The notes under the pieces: generated by a model | The model's database searches: none | The model's input: only the letters and a program-made list of their open reading frames with translations | Told to the model about the DNA's origin: nothing | Made by a program: the position numbers and the translations under genes | Assembly: GCA_019636245.1 (NCBI GenBank) | Contig: JAHBXX010000034.1 | Coordinates: forward strand, 1 to 46,542 | Direction: 5' to 3' | DNA length: 46,542 nucleotides | DNA from: Planctomycetota bacterium | GTDB lineage: Bacteria; Planctomycetota; UBA1135; UBA2386 | Shown here: one piece after another, positions 7,128-15,979 of the stretch | Layout of the letters: each line of letters begins with the position of its first letter | How positions within the stretch are numbered: position 1 is the first letter of the stretch

Positions 7128-8687
7128 ATGACCCGCCTGCTCCGCGCCGCCGGCTCGATCTCGGCCTTCACCCTGGTGTCGCGCATCCTGGGCCTCTGGC
7201 GCGATCGCCTGATGGCGCAGACGCTCGGCGCCGGGTGGGTGCAGGGCACGTTCCTGCTGGCGTGGACGCTGCCCAACCTGATGCGGCGGCTGCTGGGCGA
7301 AGGCGCGCTGTCGGCGTCGCTGGTGCCGGCCTATGCCAAGGCCCGCCACGGCGGCGACCTGCAGGCCGCGCGCGATCTGCTGGCGCAGGTGACGGGGGCG
7401 GTGACGACGCTGCTGCTGCCGTTGTGCCTGGGCGTGGCGGCGCTGAGCCTGGCGATGCCGGCCGCGTGGCTGCCGGCGCCGGCGCAGGGCGGCGTCGAGG
7501 CGATGCGGCTGCTGCTGGCGCTCAACGCGGTGCTGTTCGCCTACGCGCTGCCGGTCTGCCTGACGGCGGTGTTCGCCGGTGCCCTGAACACGCTGGGCGT
7601 GTTCGCGCTGCCCGCGGCGGTGCCGATCGTGCTGAACGCCTTCTGGATCGCGGCCCTGCTGCTGGCCGGACCGCTCGGCTTCGAGGTCGACGTCGAGATC
7701 GCGACCTTCGCCGCCTGGTGCCTGCTGGCCGGCGGGTTCGCGCAGCTGCTGCTCGTCGTGCTGCCGCTGTGGGCGCGCGGCGAACTGCGGCGGCCGCGCC
7801 TCGGCTGGCCTGCGCGCGGCACAGCGGCGTTCGGCGTGTTCGTCGCCATGGGGCCGACCGTCGTCGGCATGTCGCTGAACCAGATCAGCAGCCTGCTCGA
7901 CCAGACGATGGCCTACTGCCTGGTCGCGCCCGGCGCCGTCACCTACGTCTACCTCGCCAACCGGCTGCTGCTGTTCCCGCACGCGCTGACGGCGATGTCG
8001 GTGGCCACGGCGGTGTTCCCCAAGCTCGCCCACGAGGCGAACGACGCCGACCGCGGCGCCATGCGGCGCACGCTCGACGTCGCCGCGGCGGCGACGATCC
8101 TGGTGACGCTGCCGGCCTCGTGCGGATTGATCGTGCTCGCCGACGACGTCGTGCGCGTGCTGTTCGCCGGCGGCCGCTTCGGCGAGGCCGACGTGTGGCC
8201 GACGGTGCTGACGACGTCGTGCCTGGTCGCGGGCCTGCCGTTCATCGGCCTGGCCCAGCTCTATGCGCGCGCCTTCTACGCCGTTGGCGATCCGGCGACG
8301 CCGGCGCGGTTGGCGGTGCGGCTGGTAGCGGCGAACGCCGCCCTCAACCTCGTGCTGCTGCTGACGACCGACCTCGGCACGGCGGCGCTGGCCCTGTCGA
8401 GCAGCCTGTCGTCGCTCGCCAACGCCACCCTGCTGGCGCGCCGCTTCCACCGCCATGCCGCCCCGGGCAGCGGCCTGCGCGCGGCGTGGCTGCGCGCCGG
8501 CACCGCCACCGCGGCGATGTGCGCGCTGCTGCCCGTCCTGCGGCTGGCGCCCGACGACGCCTCGCTGGGCTGGCGGGCGCTCGGCGACGTGGCGCTGCCG
8601 ATCCTGGGCGGCATCGCGGTCTACCTGCTGGTGCAGGCCCTTCTGCGCGCGCCCGAGCTGCAGGCCCTGCGCCGGCGGCGGCGCTGA
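7128..8687 (+). CDS. murJ: MurJ-type lipid II flippase
   Basis: A 519-residue polytopic membrane protein of the MurJ/MviN branch of the MOP superfamily. The N-terminus MTRLLRAAGSISAFTLVSR, followed by ILGLWRDRLMA, is typical, and about 14 hydrophobic helices follow. Internal family sequences include NLMRRLLGEGALSASLVPAY and LYARAFYAVGDPATP. MurJ moves lipid II across the cytoplasmic membrane for peptidoglycan synthesis. The ATG at 7128 matches the family start. It is divergent from the ApaH-like gene, 70 bases apart, and stands alone rather than in an operon. It ends 45 bases from the convergent gene at 8733. Confidence 0.92.
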   Translation: MTRLLRAAGSISAFTLVSRILGLWRDRLMAQTLGAGWVQGTFLLAWTLPNLMRRLLGEGALSASLVPAYAKARHGGDLQAARDLLAQVTGAVTTLLLPLCLGVAALSLAMPAAWLPAPAQGGVEAMRLLLALNAVLFAYALPVCLTAVFAGALNTLGVFALPAAVPIVLNAFWIAALLLAGPLGFEVDVEIATFAAWCLLAGGFAQLLLVVLPLWARGELRRPRLGWPARGTAAFGVFVAMGPTVVGMSLNQISSLLDQTMAYCLVAPGAVTYVYLANRLLLFPHALTAMSVATAVFPKLAHEANDADRGAMRRTLDVAAAATILVTLPASCGLIVLADDVVRVLFAGGRFGEADVWPTVLTTSCLVAGLPFIGLAQLYARAFYAVGDPATPARLAVRLVAANAALNLVLLLTTDLGTAALALSSSLSSLANATLLARRFHRHAAPGSGLRAAWLRAGTATAAMCALLPVLRLAPDDASLGWRALGDVALPILGGIAVYLLVQALLRAPELQALRRRRR

Positions 8688-8732
8688 CCGCGGCGGAGCG
8701 GCCGGCCTCGGGCGGTGCACCGACCGCCGCCG

Positions 8733-9206
8733 TCACTCGATGCGTTCGAACTCGAGGTAGTTGTTGTCGTCCTGCCGCAGGCGAAGGCCGCCGCGCATCA
8801 GGTCGATGCGGCGCTGCTCGACGGTGTCGGCCTTCTCGACGTAGAGCTTGCCGTTCGCGTCGGTGTACCAGCCCATGCGCACGGTGGTGCTGAGCACGTC
8901 GTCCTTCGCCGACCAGGAGCGCACCGCCGCGCGCACCAGCGGCAGGTCCGGGTCCGGGGTCGGCGCGGCGAGGCAGAGCAGCAGGTGCCGCTTCGTCACC
9001 GCCAGGTAGCCCTGGCTCGGCTGCTTGTCGACGACCCCGCCGATCAACCGCCGCCGCAGCACGTAGACGCCCTCCAACGGATGCGGCACGGCCGCCGCGG
9101 CGGAGTCCTGCGGCCCTGCCGCCGCCGGTTTGGGGTCCTGCGGCGCCAAGGCGAGCACGGCGAGCAGCAGGGGCAGGGAACGGACGCAAGCAGGCAGGCG
9201 GCGCAT
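8733..9206 (-). CDS. Small exported protein of unknown function
   Basis: A 157-residue protein with a signal peptide (MRRLPACVRSLPLLLAVLAL), a Pro/Ala-rich linker, and then a compact domain beginning HPLEGVYVLRRRLIGG and ending in QDDNNYLEFERIE. The domain resembles small lipocalin-like exported proteins, with phrases such as SQGYLAVTKRHLLL and GWYTDANGKLYVEK, but I cannot name the family. It starts 5 bases after the stop of the gene at 9212-10390, so the two are almost certainly cotranscribed and may act together at the cell surface. Confidence 0.75.
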   Translation of the reverse strand: MRRLPACVRSLPLLLAVLALAPQDPKPAAAGPQDSAAAAVPHPLEGVYVLRRRLIGGVVDKQPSQGYLAVTKRHLLLCLAAPTPDPDLPLVRAAVRSWSAKDDVLSTTVRMGWYTDANGKLYVEKADTVEQRRIDLMRGGLRLRQDDNNYLEFERIE

Positions 9207-9211
9207 GGCGT

Positions 9212-10390
9212 TCACGGTTCGGTGGCGATCGGAACCAGCACTTCGTCGACGGTCTCGCCGCGGCGCAGGGGCACGGCCTTGGTGCCCGACCGCGTGGTCC
9301 GCCGGCGGCCGGTGCCGACCTCGACCTTGGCCTCGATGGTCGCCGGACCGGGGGGCAGTTGCACGAGTTCGAAGCGTCCCGAGGCGTCGCTGCGTGCGGC
9401 GGCGGTGTCGCCGCAGAGCACCAACGCGCCGGCCAGCGGTTCGCCGGTCGCGGCCTCGACGACCCGGCCGCGCACCGTCGCCGCGGCGACCACGTCGATC
9501 TCCAGCTCCGGCTGCAGCAAGGCGGGCAGCTGCGCCCACGCCGGCGGCAGTCCATGGACGAGCAGCCGCGGCCGCAGCCCGTCGGGCACGTGGTCGAGCA
9601 CGAAGCCGCCGTCCGGCGCGAGCCCCGCCTCGACGCCCGGCAGCCCGCGCGCCAGCACCCGCAGGGACCCCGGATCGACTTCCGGCGGCAGCCTTACGCG
9701 CCCGCGGTGCGCGGCGCTGCGCGCCAGCGGCACGTCCAGACCAGCGCGCAGCGGCGCATGGGCCAGGGCGAAGCCCGGGGCCCGCACGCGCAGCCCCAGC
9801 CCGTCGAGCCCGAGGTCGACCCCGCCGATGGCGAAGCGTCCGTCCTGGTCGGAGCGGACGCGGGCCAGCTCGATGCCATGTTCGCCGCCGCCCATGACCA
9901 GCACCTCGGCCCCGGCGACCGGCCGCAGCTCGGCGCAGCGCCAGCCGAACGCCCAGGCGCCGGTCGGCTCGACGACGCGGCCGGCGACGGTCCCCGGCGC
10001 GCGCAGCACGATCGGCGCCACAGGCTCGCCGAGGCGCACGTGGCGGTAGCCGGCGCCGATCCCGGGCGCGGCGTAGCGCACGATCGCTTCGCCGGGCACC
10101 AGGTCGGCGCCGAACCGGACGCGGCCGGGCACCGCGACCGTGGTGCGGGCGAGCGCCGGCGGCGGCGACGGCGCGGTGAAGGCGAGCCGATCGGGGAAGA
10201 ACGTCAGTTCGAGGTCCACGGCCGGCAGACCGTGGAACTCGAGGACCACCTCGGGCGGCCGCGCCCGCGGCAACAGCCGCCAGGCGCCGAGCGCCGCCAG
10301 CGCCAGCAGCACGGCCACCAGCAGCCACCACGACCGACGGCCGCCCGGCAGGGTGTGGTGGCGGCGCGGCGGACGACGGGGCTCTGGCAC
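9212..10390 (-). CDS. Membrane-anchored carboxypeptidase-regulatory-like repeat protein
   Basis: A 392-residue protein with a basic N-terminus, one transmembrane helix (about residues 17-36, WWLLVAVLLALAALGAWRLL) and then beta-sandwich repeats. Two repeats are clear: TVAGRVVEPTGAWAFGWRCA with DQDGRFAIGGVDLG, and TVRGRVVEAATGEPLAGALV with DASGRFELVQLPPG. These are CarboxypepD_reg-like domains, which usually support adhesion or protein contacts and are not catalytic. The GTG at 10390 is preferred as a short start; no ATG fits. The 48-base gap to the divergent sixA gene at 10439 must hold both promoters. It is cotranscribed with the small exported protein. Confidence 0.75.
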   Translation of the reverse strand: MPEPRRPPRRHHTLPGGRRSWWLLVAVLLALAALGAWRLLPRARPPEVVLEFHGLPAVDLELTFFPDRLAFTAPSPPPALARTTVAVPGRVRFGADLVPGEAIVRYAAPGIGAGYRHVRLGEPVAPIVLRAPGTVAGRVVEPTGAWAFGWRCAELRPVAGAEVLVMGGGEHGIELARVRSDQDGRFAIGGVDLGLDGLGLRVRAPGFALAHAPLRAGLDVPLARSAAHRGRVRLPPEVDPGSLRVLARGLPGVEAGLAPDGGFVLDHVPDGLRPRLLVHGLPPAWAQLPALLQPELEIDVVAAATVRGRVVEAATGEPLAGALVLCGDTAAARSDASGRFELVQLPPGPATIEAKVEVGTGRRRTTRSGTKAVPLRRGETVDEVLVPIATEP

Positions 10391-10438
10391 GGACGAGACG
10401 ATACCGGCAGGGCAGTGCCTGTGGTCGAATGCGCAGCG

Positions 10439-10933
10439 ATGCACATCTACCTGCTGCGGCACGGTGTCGCCGAGGACCATGCCGCCGGCGGCGACGCCGA
10501 GCGCGCCCTCAGCGAGGAGGGCTGGAAGCGGCTGCGCCGCGCGGCGCCGGCCTGGCACGCGCTGCTCGACACGCCCGACGTGGTGTTCACGAGCCCGCTG
10601 CGGCGAGCCGTGGAGACGACGACGGTGTTCGCCGAGGCGGTGCGCTTCCGCGGCGAGTTCCGCGTCGAGTCCGCGCTCACGCCGGAATCGCCGCCGACCC
10701 TGGCGGCGACGCTGCTGGAAGCCGAATCGCTGTCGGGCACCCGCGCCGTGGCGGTGGTCGGCCACGAGCCGCATCTCGGCTACCTGCTGGGGCTGTTGCT
10801 GACCGGCCACCCGCGCCAGCCGATCCCGCTGAAGAAGGGCATGCTGGTCGCCGTCGAGACGCACTCGGTCGCGAGCCTCACCGGCAGCCTGCGCCTCGCG
10901 CTGACGCAGCGCGCGGCCGCCCGCCTGGGTTGA
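10439..10933 (+). CDS. sixA: SixA-type phosphohistidine phosphatase
   Basis: A 164-residue histidine phosphatase. The RHG motif is at residues 8-10 (MHIYLLRHGVAED), a second catalytic Arg lies in TSPLRRAVETT, and the second His is in VVGHEPHLGYLLGLLL. The family removes phosphate from phosphohistidine, for example on HPt domains of phosphorelays. SixA itself has about 160 residues and lacks the extra parts of phosphoglycerate mutases, matching this protein. It is cytosolic with no signal peptide. The ATG at 10439 is the first possible start; a GATACC sequence at 10399-10404 could be a -10 box. No phosphorelay partner is adjacent. Confidence 0.88.
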   Translation: MHIYLLRHGVAEDHAAGGDAERALSEEGWKRLRRAAPAWHALLDTPDVVFTSPLRRAVETTTVFAEAVRFRGEFRVESALTPESPPTLAATLLEAESLSGTRAVAVVGHEPHLGYLLGLLLTGHPRQPIPLKKGMLVAVETHSVASLTGSLRLALTQRAAARLG

Positions 10934-11002
10934 GCGCGGCGCGGCGGCGAGGTGCTTCGCTGGGGCCAGATCCGATCGGTTGCCACGCCTGGCCGGCGCG
11001 CG

Positions 11003-13225
11003 CTACCAGTGCCCGATGACGGCCTCGGCCGCGTCGCTGACCACGGCGCCGAGCCCGTTGCCCGCGGCGGGATCGGGCACCAGGGCCTGGTTGTGGAAGC
11101 GGGTGCCGACCCAGATCGGGTCGTTTGGGATCGGCAGGAACCACTTCGCCTGGTGGTTGCTGCCGACGAGGGGGACGATCGCGTCGAGCGAGACACGCAG
11201 ATCGCACCCCGGCATGCCCAGGGAGCCGAGGCCGACGGGATTCGGCAGGCGCTCCCAGCCGAACACCAGGAACGCGATGTCGAGCGGCAGATCGAACAGG
11301 GTCACCTCGAGGGTCTTGGCGAGGTGCGGCGTGTCGCGCGGGATCAGGCGCGTCGACGGCCGCGAGCCGGCGCAGCCCTGGGCGAAGGAGACGTACGTGC
11401 AGGTCGGACCGACGCGGCCTGTGACGATCTCGCTGGCGGCAGAGATCTCGACGTAGGACGTGCCCGGGTCGAGGGCGGGAACCACGCTCTGATGGAGGGG
11501 AGTGTGGCCGCACGTGACCACTCGTCCATCGGATCGGCGAGCCGCAAAGAAGTTATATGCACCCTCGAGCTCCACGTAGACGACGCCGAAGGGTAGGGCC
11601 GGGAGCGGAGTGAACGTCGGCGGTCCGACGCTACCCCAGGCTTCGATCCGTCCATCGGACCGGATCCCAGCCGTACAGAAACGGCTCGTGGCGATGTCGA
11701 CGTACTGTATGTGCGGCGGAAGCGGGACGACGAGGTGCTGGCCATTCGCCGTGTCACCGAGGCAGATCACCGCTCCGTCGGAGCGGAGAAGGACTGTTCT
11801 CCACTCTTCGACATCCACATCTGTGTATCGCATGCCGATCGGTAGAGGTGGTATGGCGCCCTCGTTCGAGACAGGGGTTCCGAAGACCACCGCTACACCA
11901 TCGGATCGAACCGCCACGGAATGGGACGGGGCGGCCGCAAACACGCGAGTATATGTCGTTCCCGGAGGCAGAGCCGGCACGTTGAGTTGCCCAAGACCAT
12001 TGTCGCCCCAGCCGACGAGATCGCCCCGGTCATCCAAGGCCAGGTTGTGGACGAATCCGCACTCGGTCTTGACCCACTTCCTGCTCTGCAAGACGGCCGG
12101 GACCTGCGAGCGAGAATGGAGCGTGCTGCCCCACCCTTGGATCGTGTTCGCGGAGGTTAGCGCAAGAACATGATAGGCGTGATTGCTGACACCCGTGTAT
12201 CGGATCGGTCTCTGGCTCGGGGGGAGGGTCGGAAGGAAGGCCTGTTGCCAGTTGTTGTAGCCCCACGCCAGCACCTCACCCGTCGACAGCAGGGCCGCAG
12301 CATGGTGCAGACCGCAGTCGATCTGCACGACCTGGACGCCAGCGGGAACGGTTGGCACGTCAGCCTGACCAAGGGACTGCCCCCCCCACGGCACGATGAC
12401 GCCGTCGGAGCGTACGGCCTGACTGTGGCTTTCGCCTGCCGCCGCCAGCAGGTAGGTCGTGCCCGCAGGCAGTGGCGGAACATTGCACTGGCCCTCGGAG
12501 TTGTCGCCCCACGCGACTACCTCTCCGTCCGAACGCACCGCCACCGCATGGCGGCGCAGTGTATTAATCGAGACATAGTGCATGCCTGGTGGCAGCGCCG
12601 GCACGTTCGTCTGTCCGTACGTGTTGGCGCCCCAAGCCAGGACGGTGCCATCCGCGAGGCGCGCAAGCGAGTAGGAGGCGCCGGCCGAAATCTCAGCCCA
12701 CGCGTTCCAGGACGGTAGAGGCGGGACGTTGCACTGCCCCTCCAGGTTGCGGCCCCATGCAACCAAGCTACCGTCCGAACGCAGCGCCAGCACATGGTCG
12801 CCGCTGCACGCGACTTGTGTGTAGCGCACGCCAGGAGGTAGCGGAGGCACTGTTGTGGGCGCCGCTTGCGCACCGCCCCACACGGTGACGGAGCCGTCCG
12901 ATAGAAGCCCAACACCAATGATGTTGATAGCGATATCCACATACTGCAACCCCGCTGGCGGTTGCGGCACGTTGCACACCCCGAAGTAGTTGTCCCCCTG
13001 GACGAACACACGGCCGTCCGAACGGATCACCATCGTGTTGTTGTAGCCGGCCGCCACCCGCACGAACTTGCCCACGCGCGCCTCGGTGTCGCTGCAGAAC
13101 TTGCCCCAACACCGGATCGAACTCGGATGCCCCAGCGGACCCTGCGCCGCCAAGGACCCTGCCGCCACGAGCGCCACGAGCCCTGTCGGGGCAACCCGAC
13201 GCAACCATCTCGAAGATCCATCCAT
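11003..13225 (-). CDS. Secreted RCC1-repeat protein with planctomycete-type C-terminal domain
   Basis: A 740-residue exported protein. The ATG at 13225 is chosen over the one at 13237 because GGAGG lies 5 bases before it. A signal peptide follows (MDGSSRWLRRVAPTGLVALV, cut after SLAA). Residues of about 40-590 hold some 13 repeats of about 45 residues, each with a phrase such as VRSDGEVVAWGDN followed by NVPPLPAGTTY. These are RCC1-like beta-propeller blades. The last 140 residues, with GCAGS, GMPGCDL and the final AVIGHW, form a domain common at the ends of planctomycete exported proteins, perhaps for sorting or anchoring. Function is unknown; binding of surface ligands is possible. Base composition is visibly less GC-rich than in neighbouring genes. 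It lies 54 bases after the exported-protein gene at 13280. Confidence 0.82.
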   Translation of the reverse strand: MDGSSRWLRRVAPTGLVALVAAGSLAAQGPLGHPSSIRCWGKFCSDTEARVGKFVRVAAGYNNTMVIRSDGRVFVQGDNYFGVCNVPQPPAGLQYVDIAINIIGVGLLSDGSVTVWGGAQAAPTTVPPLPPGVRYTQVACSGDHVLALRSDGSLVAWGRNLEGQCNVPPLPSWNAWAEISAGASYSLARLADGTVLAWGANTYGQTNVPALPPGMHYVSINTLRRHAVAVRSDGEVVAWGDNSEGQCNVPPLPAGTTYLLAAAGESHSQAVRSDGVIVPWGGQSLGQADVPTVPAGVQVVQIDCGLHHAAALLSTGEVLAWGYNNWQQAFLPTLPPSQRPIRYTGVSNHAYHVLALTSANTIQGWGSTLHSRSQVPAVLQSRKWVKTECGFVHNLALDDRGDLVGWGDNGLGQLNVPALPPGTTYTRVFAAAPSHSVAVRSDGVAVVFGTPVSNEGAIPPLPIGMRYTDVDVEEWRTVLLRSDGAVICLGDTANGQHLVVPLPPHIQYVDIATSRFCTAGIRSDGRIEAWGSVGPPTFTPLPALPFGVVYVELEGAYNFFAARRSDGRVVTCGHTPLHQSVVPALDPGTSYVEISAASEIVTGRVGPTCTYVSFAQGCAGSRPSTRLIPRDTPHLAKTLEVTLFDLPLDIAFLVFGWERLPNPVGLGSLGMPGCDLRVSLDAIVPLVGSNHQAKWFLPIPNDPIWVGTRFHNQALVPDPAAGNGLGAVVSDAAEAVIGHW

Positions 13226-13279
13226 CGCAACCTCCATCGACAGCCCCGTCAGACCAGCGGCCTGGCGGGGCAACACGCA

Positions 13280-15702
13280 TCAGTACGGGATCCAGATCGC
13301 CGGCGAGGCCGTCAGCGTCGCCGTCGACGGCGTACACGATCCGGGATTGCCGCCGGCGACCGGCGACGACGGATCGATCAGGCAGAAGAACTGCACGGCC
13401 AATGGCCCGCCGGTCCCCGATGGGAACAGCAAATCCACCCGGTACGCCTGGTTCGGATCGACGAACAACGGCGACAACACATTCGCGGGCGAAACCCACA
13501 GCTCGACGCCATCCGGCAGGTGGAAGTAGGGCGTGCTGCTCGGGATCGTGATCTCGAAGAACGCACCCATGATCGAACTGGGTGCTCCCGACGGCAGGAT
13601 CGGTGCCGTCGGGCGGCTCACCACCAGCGAAGCCCCGGTGACGCCGACGCCCGGGTCGGGTCCGACGTAGTCGACCAACATGCGCTTCAGCTCCGGACGG
13701 TACTCGCCGATCCGCCAACCGAACGGCGACAGCGCGCACTGCGGCGTCGTACCGCCGCTGAACCCCGAAGCGATCGAGAAGCCGTTGGGATCGCCGGTGC
13801 CGTCGGTGCGACCGATGCCCGCGCTGACGGCGAACGGCAGCATGTCGACGATGGTGCGCATCGCATCCGGGAGCGCGTTGGTCGCACGCCCGGGGGTCGT
13901 GACCGTGTAGCTCGCCAGGTAGTCGGTGCTCAACGTCTGACCGACCACGTTCACGCGCGCACGCGCATCGACCGCGATGCCCCCTCCTGCCGGCTCGCCG
14001 AGCAGCAGCGGATCCCCGATCGGCCCCGTGACGAAGGCGAGCCCGACCGTGGTCGCATGGACTGTGCCCATCGCCGTCGGTCGGTCGACGGAACTCCCGC
14101 CGAACACGTCCTCGCGCACGCTGTGCAGTTGGCCGAAGCTCGATGCGGGAGGCGAGTCCATGCCCAGGTGGTAGCTCGCCACGAGCACATCCTGGTCGGC
14201 CTGGCTCTGGCGGAAGCCGACCACGCTCATCTGATCGGGAAACTCGTTCCAGCCCTGGACTCCCGTGAGCCCATCGCGGTCGGGCCCGCCATGCAGCGCG
14301 GCCTGGAACAGCAGGGGCGAGCCGGGGATGGCATCGATCACGGTGGCCAGGAAACCGTCGGTGTCACCCTGCAGGACCGCGTGTGCAGGGGATGGATCCA
14401 CCACTGCCGTGACGGCCAGAAGCGGGTCGTTCGTCGAGCCAGCCACCGCCACCATGTCGATCAGGGTCTGGGTTCCGGGGTAGCCGTCCTTCAGCACCAG
14501 CACGTCGCGGGCGATCGTGAAGTACGACTCGGCCTCGCTGCTGGGCTGCCCGAAGGTCTGCACGAACTCGAGCACGAGGTTGCCCGTCGAGCGCACCTGG
14601 ATGGCGTCGAAGAACGCCATCGTGCCCATGTAGTAGGGCTGGTTGACGGTCCCGAATCCCGGATGCGCCATCCCGGCTGGCGCACCCGTCGGCGAAGTCG
14701 ACTGCGATGCCCCGACCGCGACGAATCGGTCGACGTTCTTGGCCTCGGGGTCGTAGGCGATCTCGGCCAGGCCGAACAGGCCGTCCTGCTCCGGCCCGCC
14801 GACGATCGCGTGGAACTCGACGAACTTGCCCTGCGTGGCGCCGAAGGACACGCGACCGACGATTCCGTCCCACTGGCCGGTGCCGTGGTCGGTATCGCCT
14901 GCGCTCGTCGGCGGCCCGCTCGGCATCTCGAACCACTTCTTCGGCGCGAGCGGTACGCCGGCGCCTGGGTTGCCATGCGAGCTGATGCCGCAGTAGGTGA
15001 CCACTTCGTTGCCGGTCATGGCCTCGACGCGGATGCTGACGTCGGTGATCGCGCAGGACTGCTCCTGGTCGACGCCGAAGACGTGGTGCGTCCAGAGCAG
15101 GACGCCATCGCCGTTCAGCACGGCGATGAAGCCGGTCGGGGCCAATGTGGTAGCCGCAGGAAACGACGCTGCTTCCAACGGCAGTGCACGATCGTAGGTC
15201 TCGCCGCAGATGACGATGCGCGTGGTCAACGGGTCATCGGTCGGCCACACCGCCACGGCGCGCGCGTTGCTGGCGCGCGTTTCGTCATCTGGTGTGATGC
15301 CGTAGAAGTAGCGCTGCCAGAGGATGGCCTGCGCGGCATCGGTGCATTGCAGCATCACCACCTGACGGCGCGCTGGCGGCCCAAGCGTGAAGGCAGGCGC
15401 GCCGCTGACGGGCTGCGCAGGGGCACCCGAGAAGGAGGCACCTGTGTCCGTGTTCCGGACCTCGATCGTGCCGACCGTGTACTGACGACCGTCGCCGGGC
15501 GTCTTCACGTCGGCCCACGCTTCGACGAACGGCCCACCTTCCCCGCCGGGCCAGACCGTCCAGTCGTGAGTCGTGTAGGGGATCTGCACGGCCTGCTGCG
15601 CCAGTGCATCCGCCGGCAGGATCAGCCACGCCCCAAGTGCGAGCGTGGCGCTCCCGCTAGAGCGGAGAGCGGAGAGCGGAGATACGAAGTTCGGGATCTC
15701 AT
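13280..15702 (-). pseudogene. Large exported protein, out of frame at a 7-bp repeat (candidate phase-variable)
   Basis: A long frame ends at the TGA at 13280-13282 and encodes some 800 residues of an exported protein, with QQAVQIPYTTHDWTVWPGG near the start and a Ser/Pro/Gly-rich end. It has no family I recognise. The only good start is the ATG at 15702, preceded by GAGGAG with 5 bases spacing. In the window it is in the wrong frame and stops after 26 codons at 15622-15624. Between start and frame lie three copies of a 7-bp repeat (15661-15681). Four copies, or one, would join them into a protein of about 809 residues (with four) that begins with a textbook signal peptide: MRSRTSYLRSPLSAL, then a hydrophobic core, then ADALAQQA. 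Starting elsewhere in the open frame gives no signal-like N-terminus. Either the locus switches on and off by repeat number, or the assembly lost one unit. Confidence 0.6.
15659..15682. repeat. Heptanucleotide tandem repeat (AGCGGAG)3 in a signal-peptide region
   Basis: Three exact copies of AGCGGAG occupy 15661-15681; period-7 identity extends from 15659 to 15682 (24 bases). On the minus strand the unit reads CTCCGCT and lies 6 codons after the start codon at 15702. A gain of one unit (7 bases) changes the frame by one and restores the long reading frame. Two copies would create an immediate TAG. Confidence 0.85.
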
Positions 15703-15979
15703 GTGGCTCCTCGATTCGTGGGGAGGCGCCGGGTTCGGTCCCCGCAGGAGAACGGTCCTGCAGACCAGAGACTCTACCTCCTGACGTTCCCCAGGTGGGG
15801 AGCAGAGTGCCCCCGGCGCAGACCGCGGTCAAGCCAAGACCGGCTTGGCCAGGACCTCGTCCGCAGGGCGGCAGAACCACCCATCGAGCCGCGGCAGCTG
15901 CCCTACGAGGACCTCCCTATCCGTGGACATCGCCTGCCGCCAACGCGGATGCGCATGCAAGCTGCCGCCGCCCGCGACC

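Noticed and set aside
6329..8893. Long plus-strand frame of over 850 codons across murJ
   Set aside because: Arg/Ala-rich with no motif, while murJ in another frame has full family homology.
9130..9897. Plus-strand frame opposite the beta-sandwich repeat gene
   Set aside because: Strongly Arg/Pro-rich without motifs; the minus-strand protein has a membrane helix, repeats and a tight operon partner.
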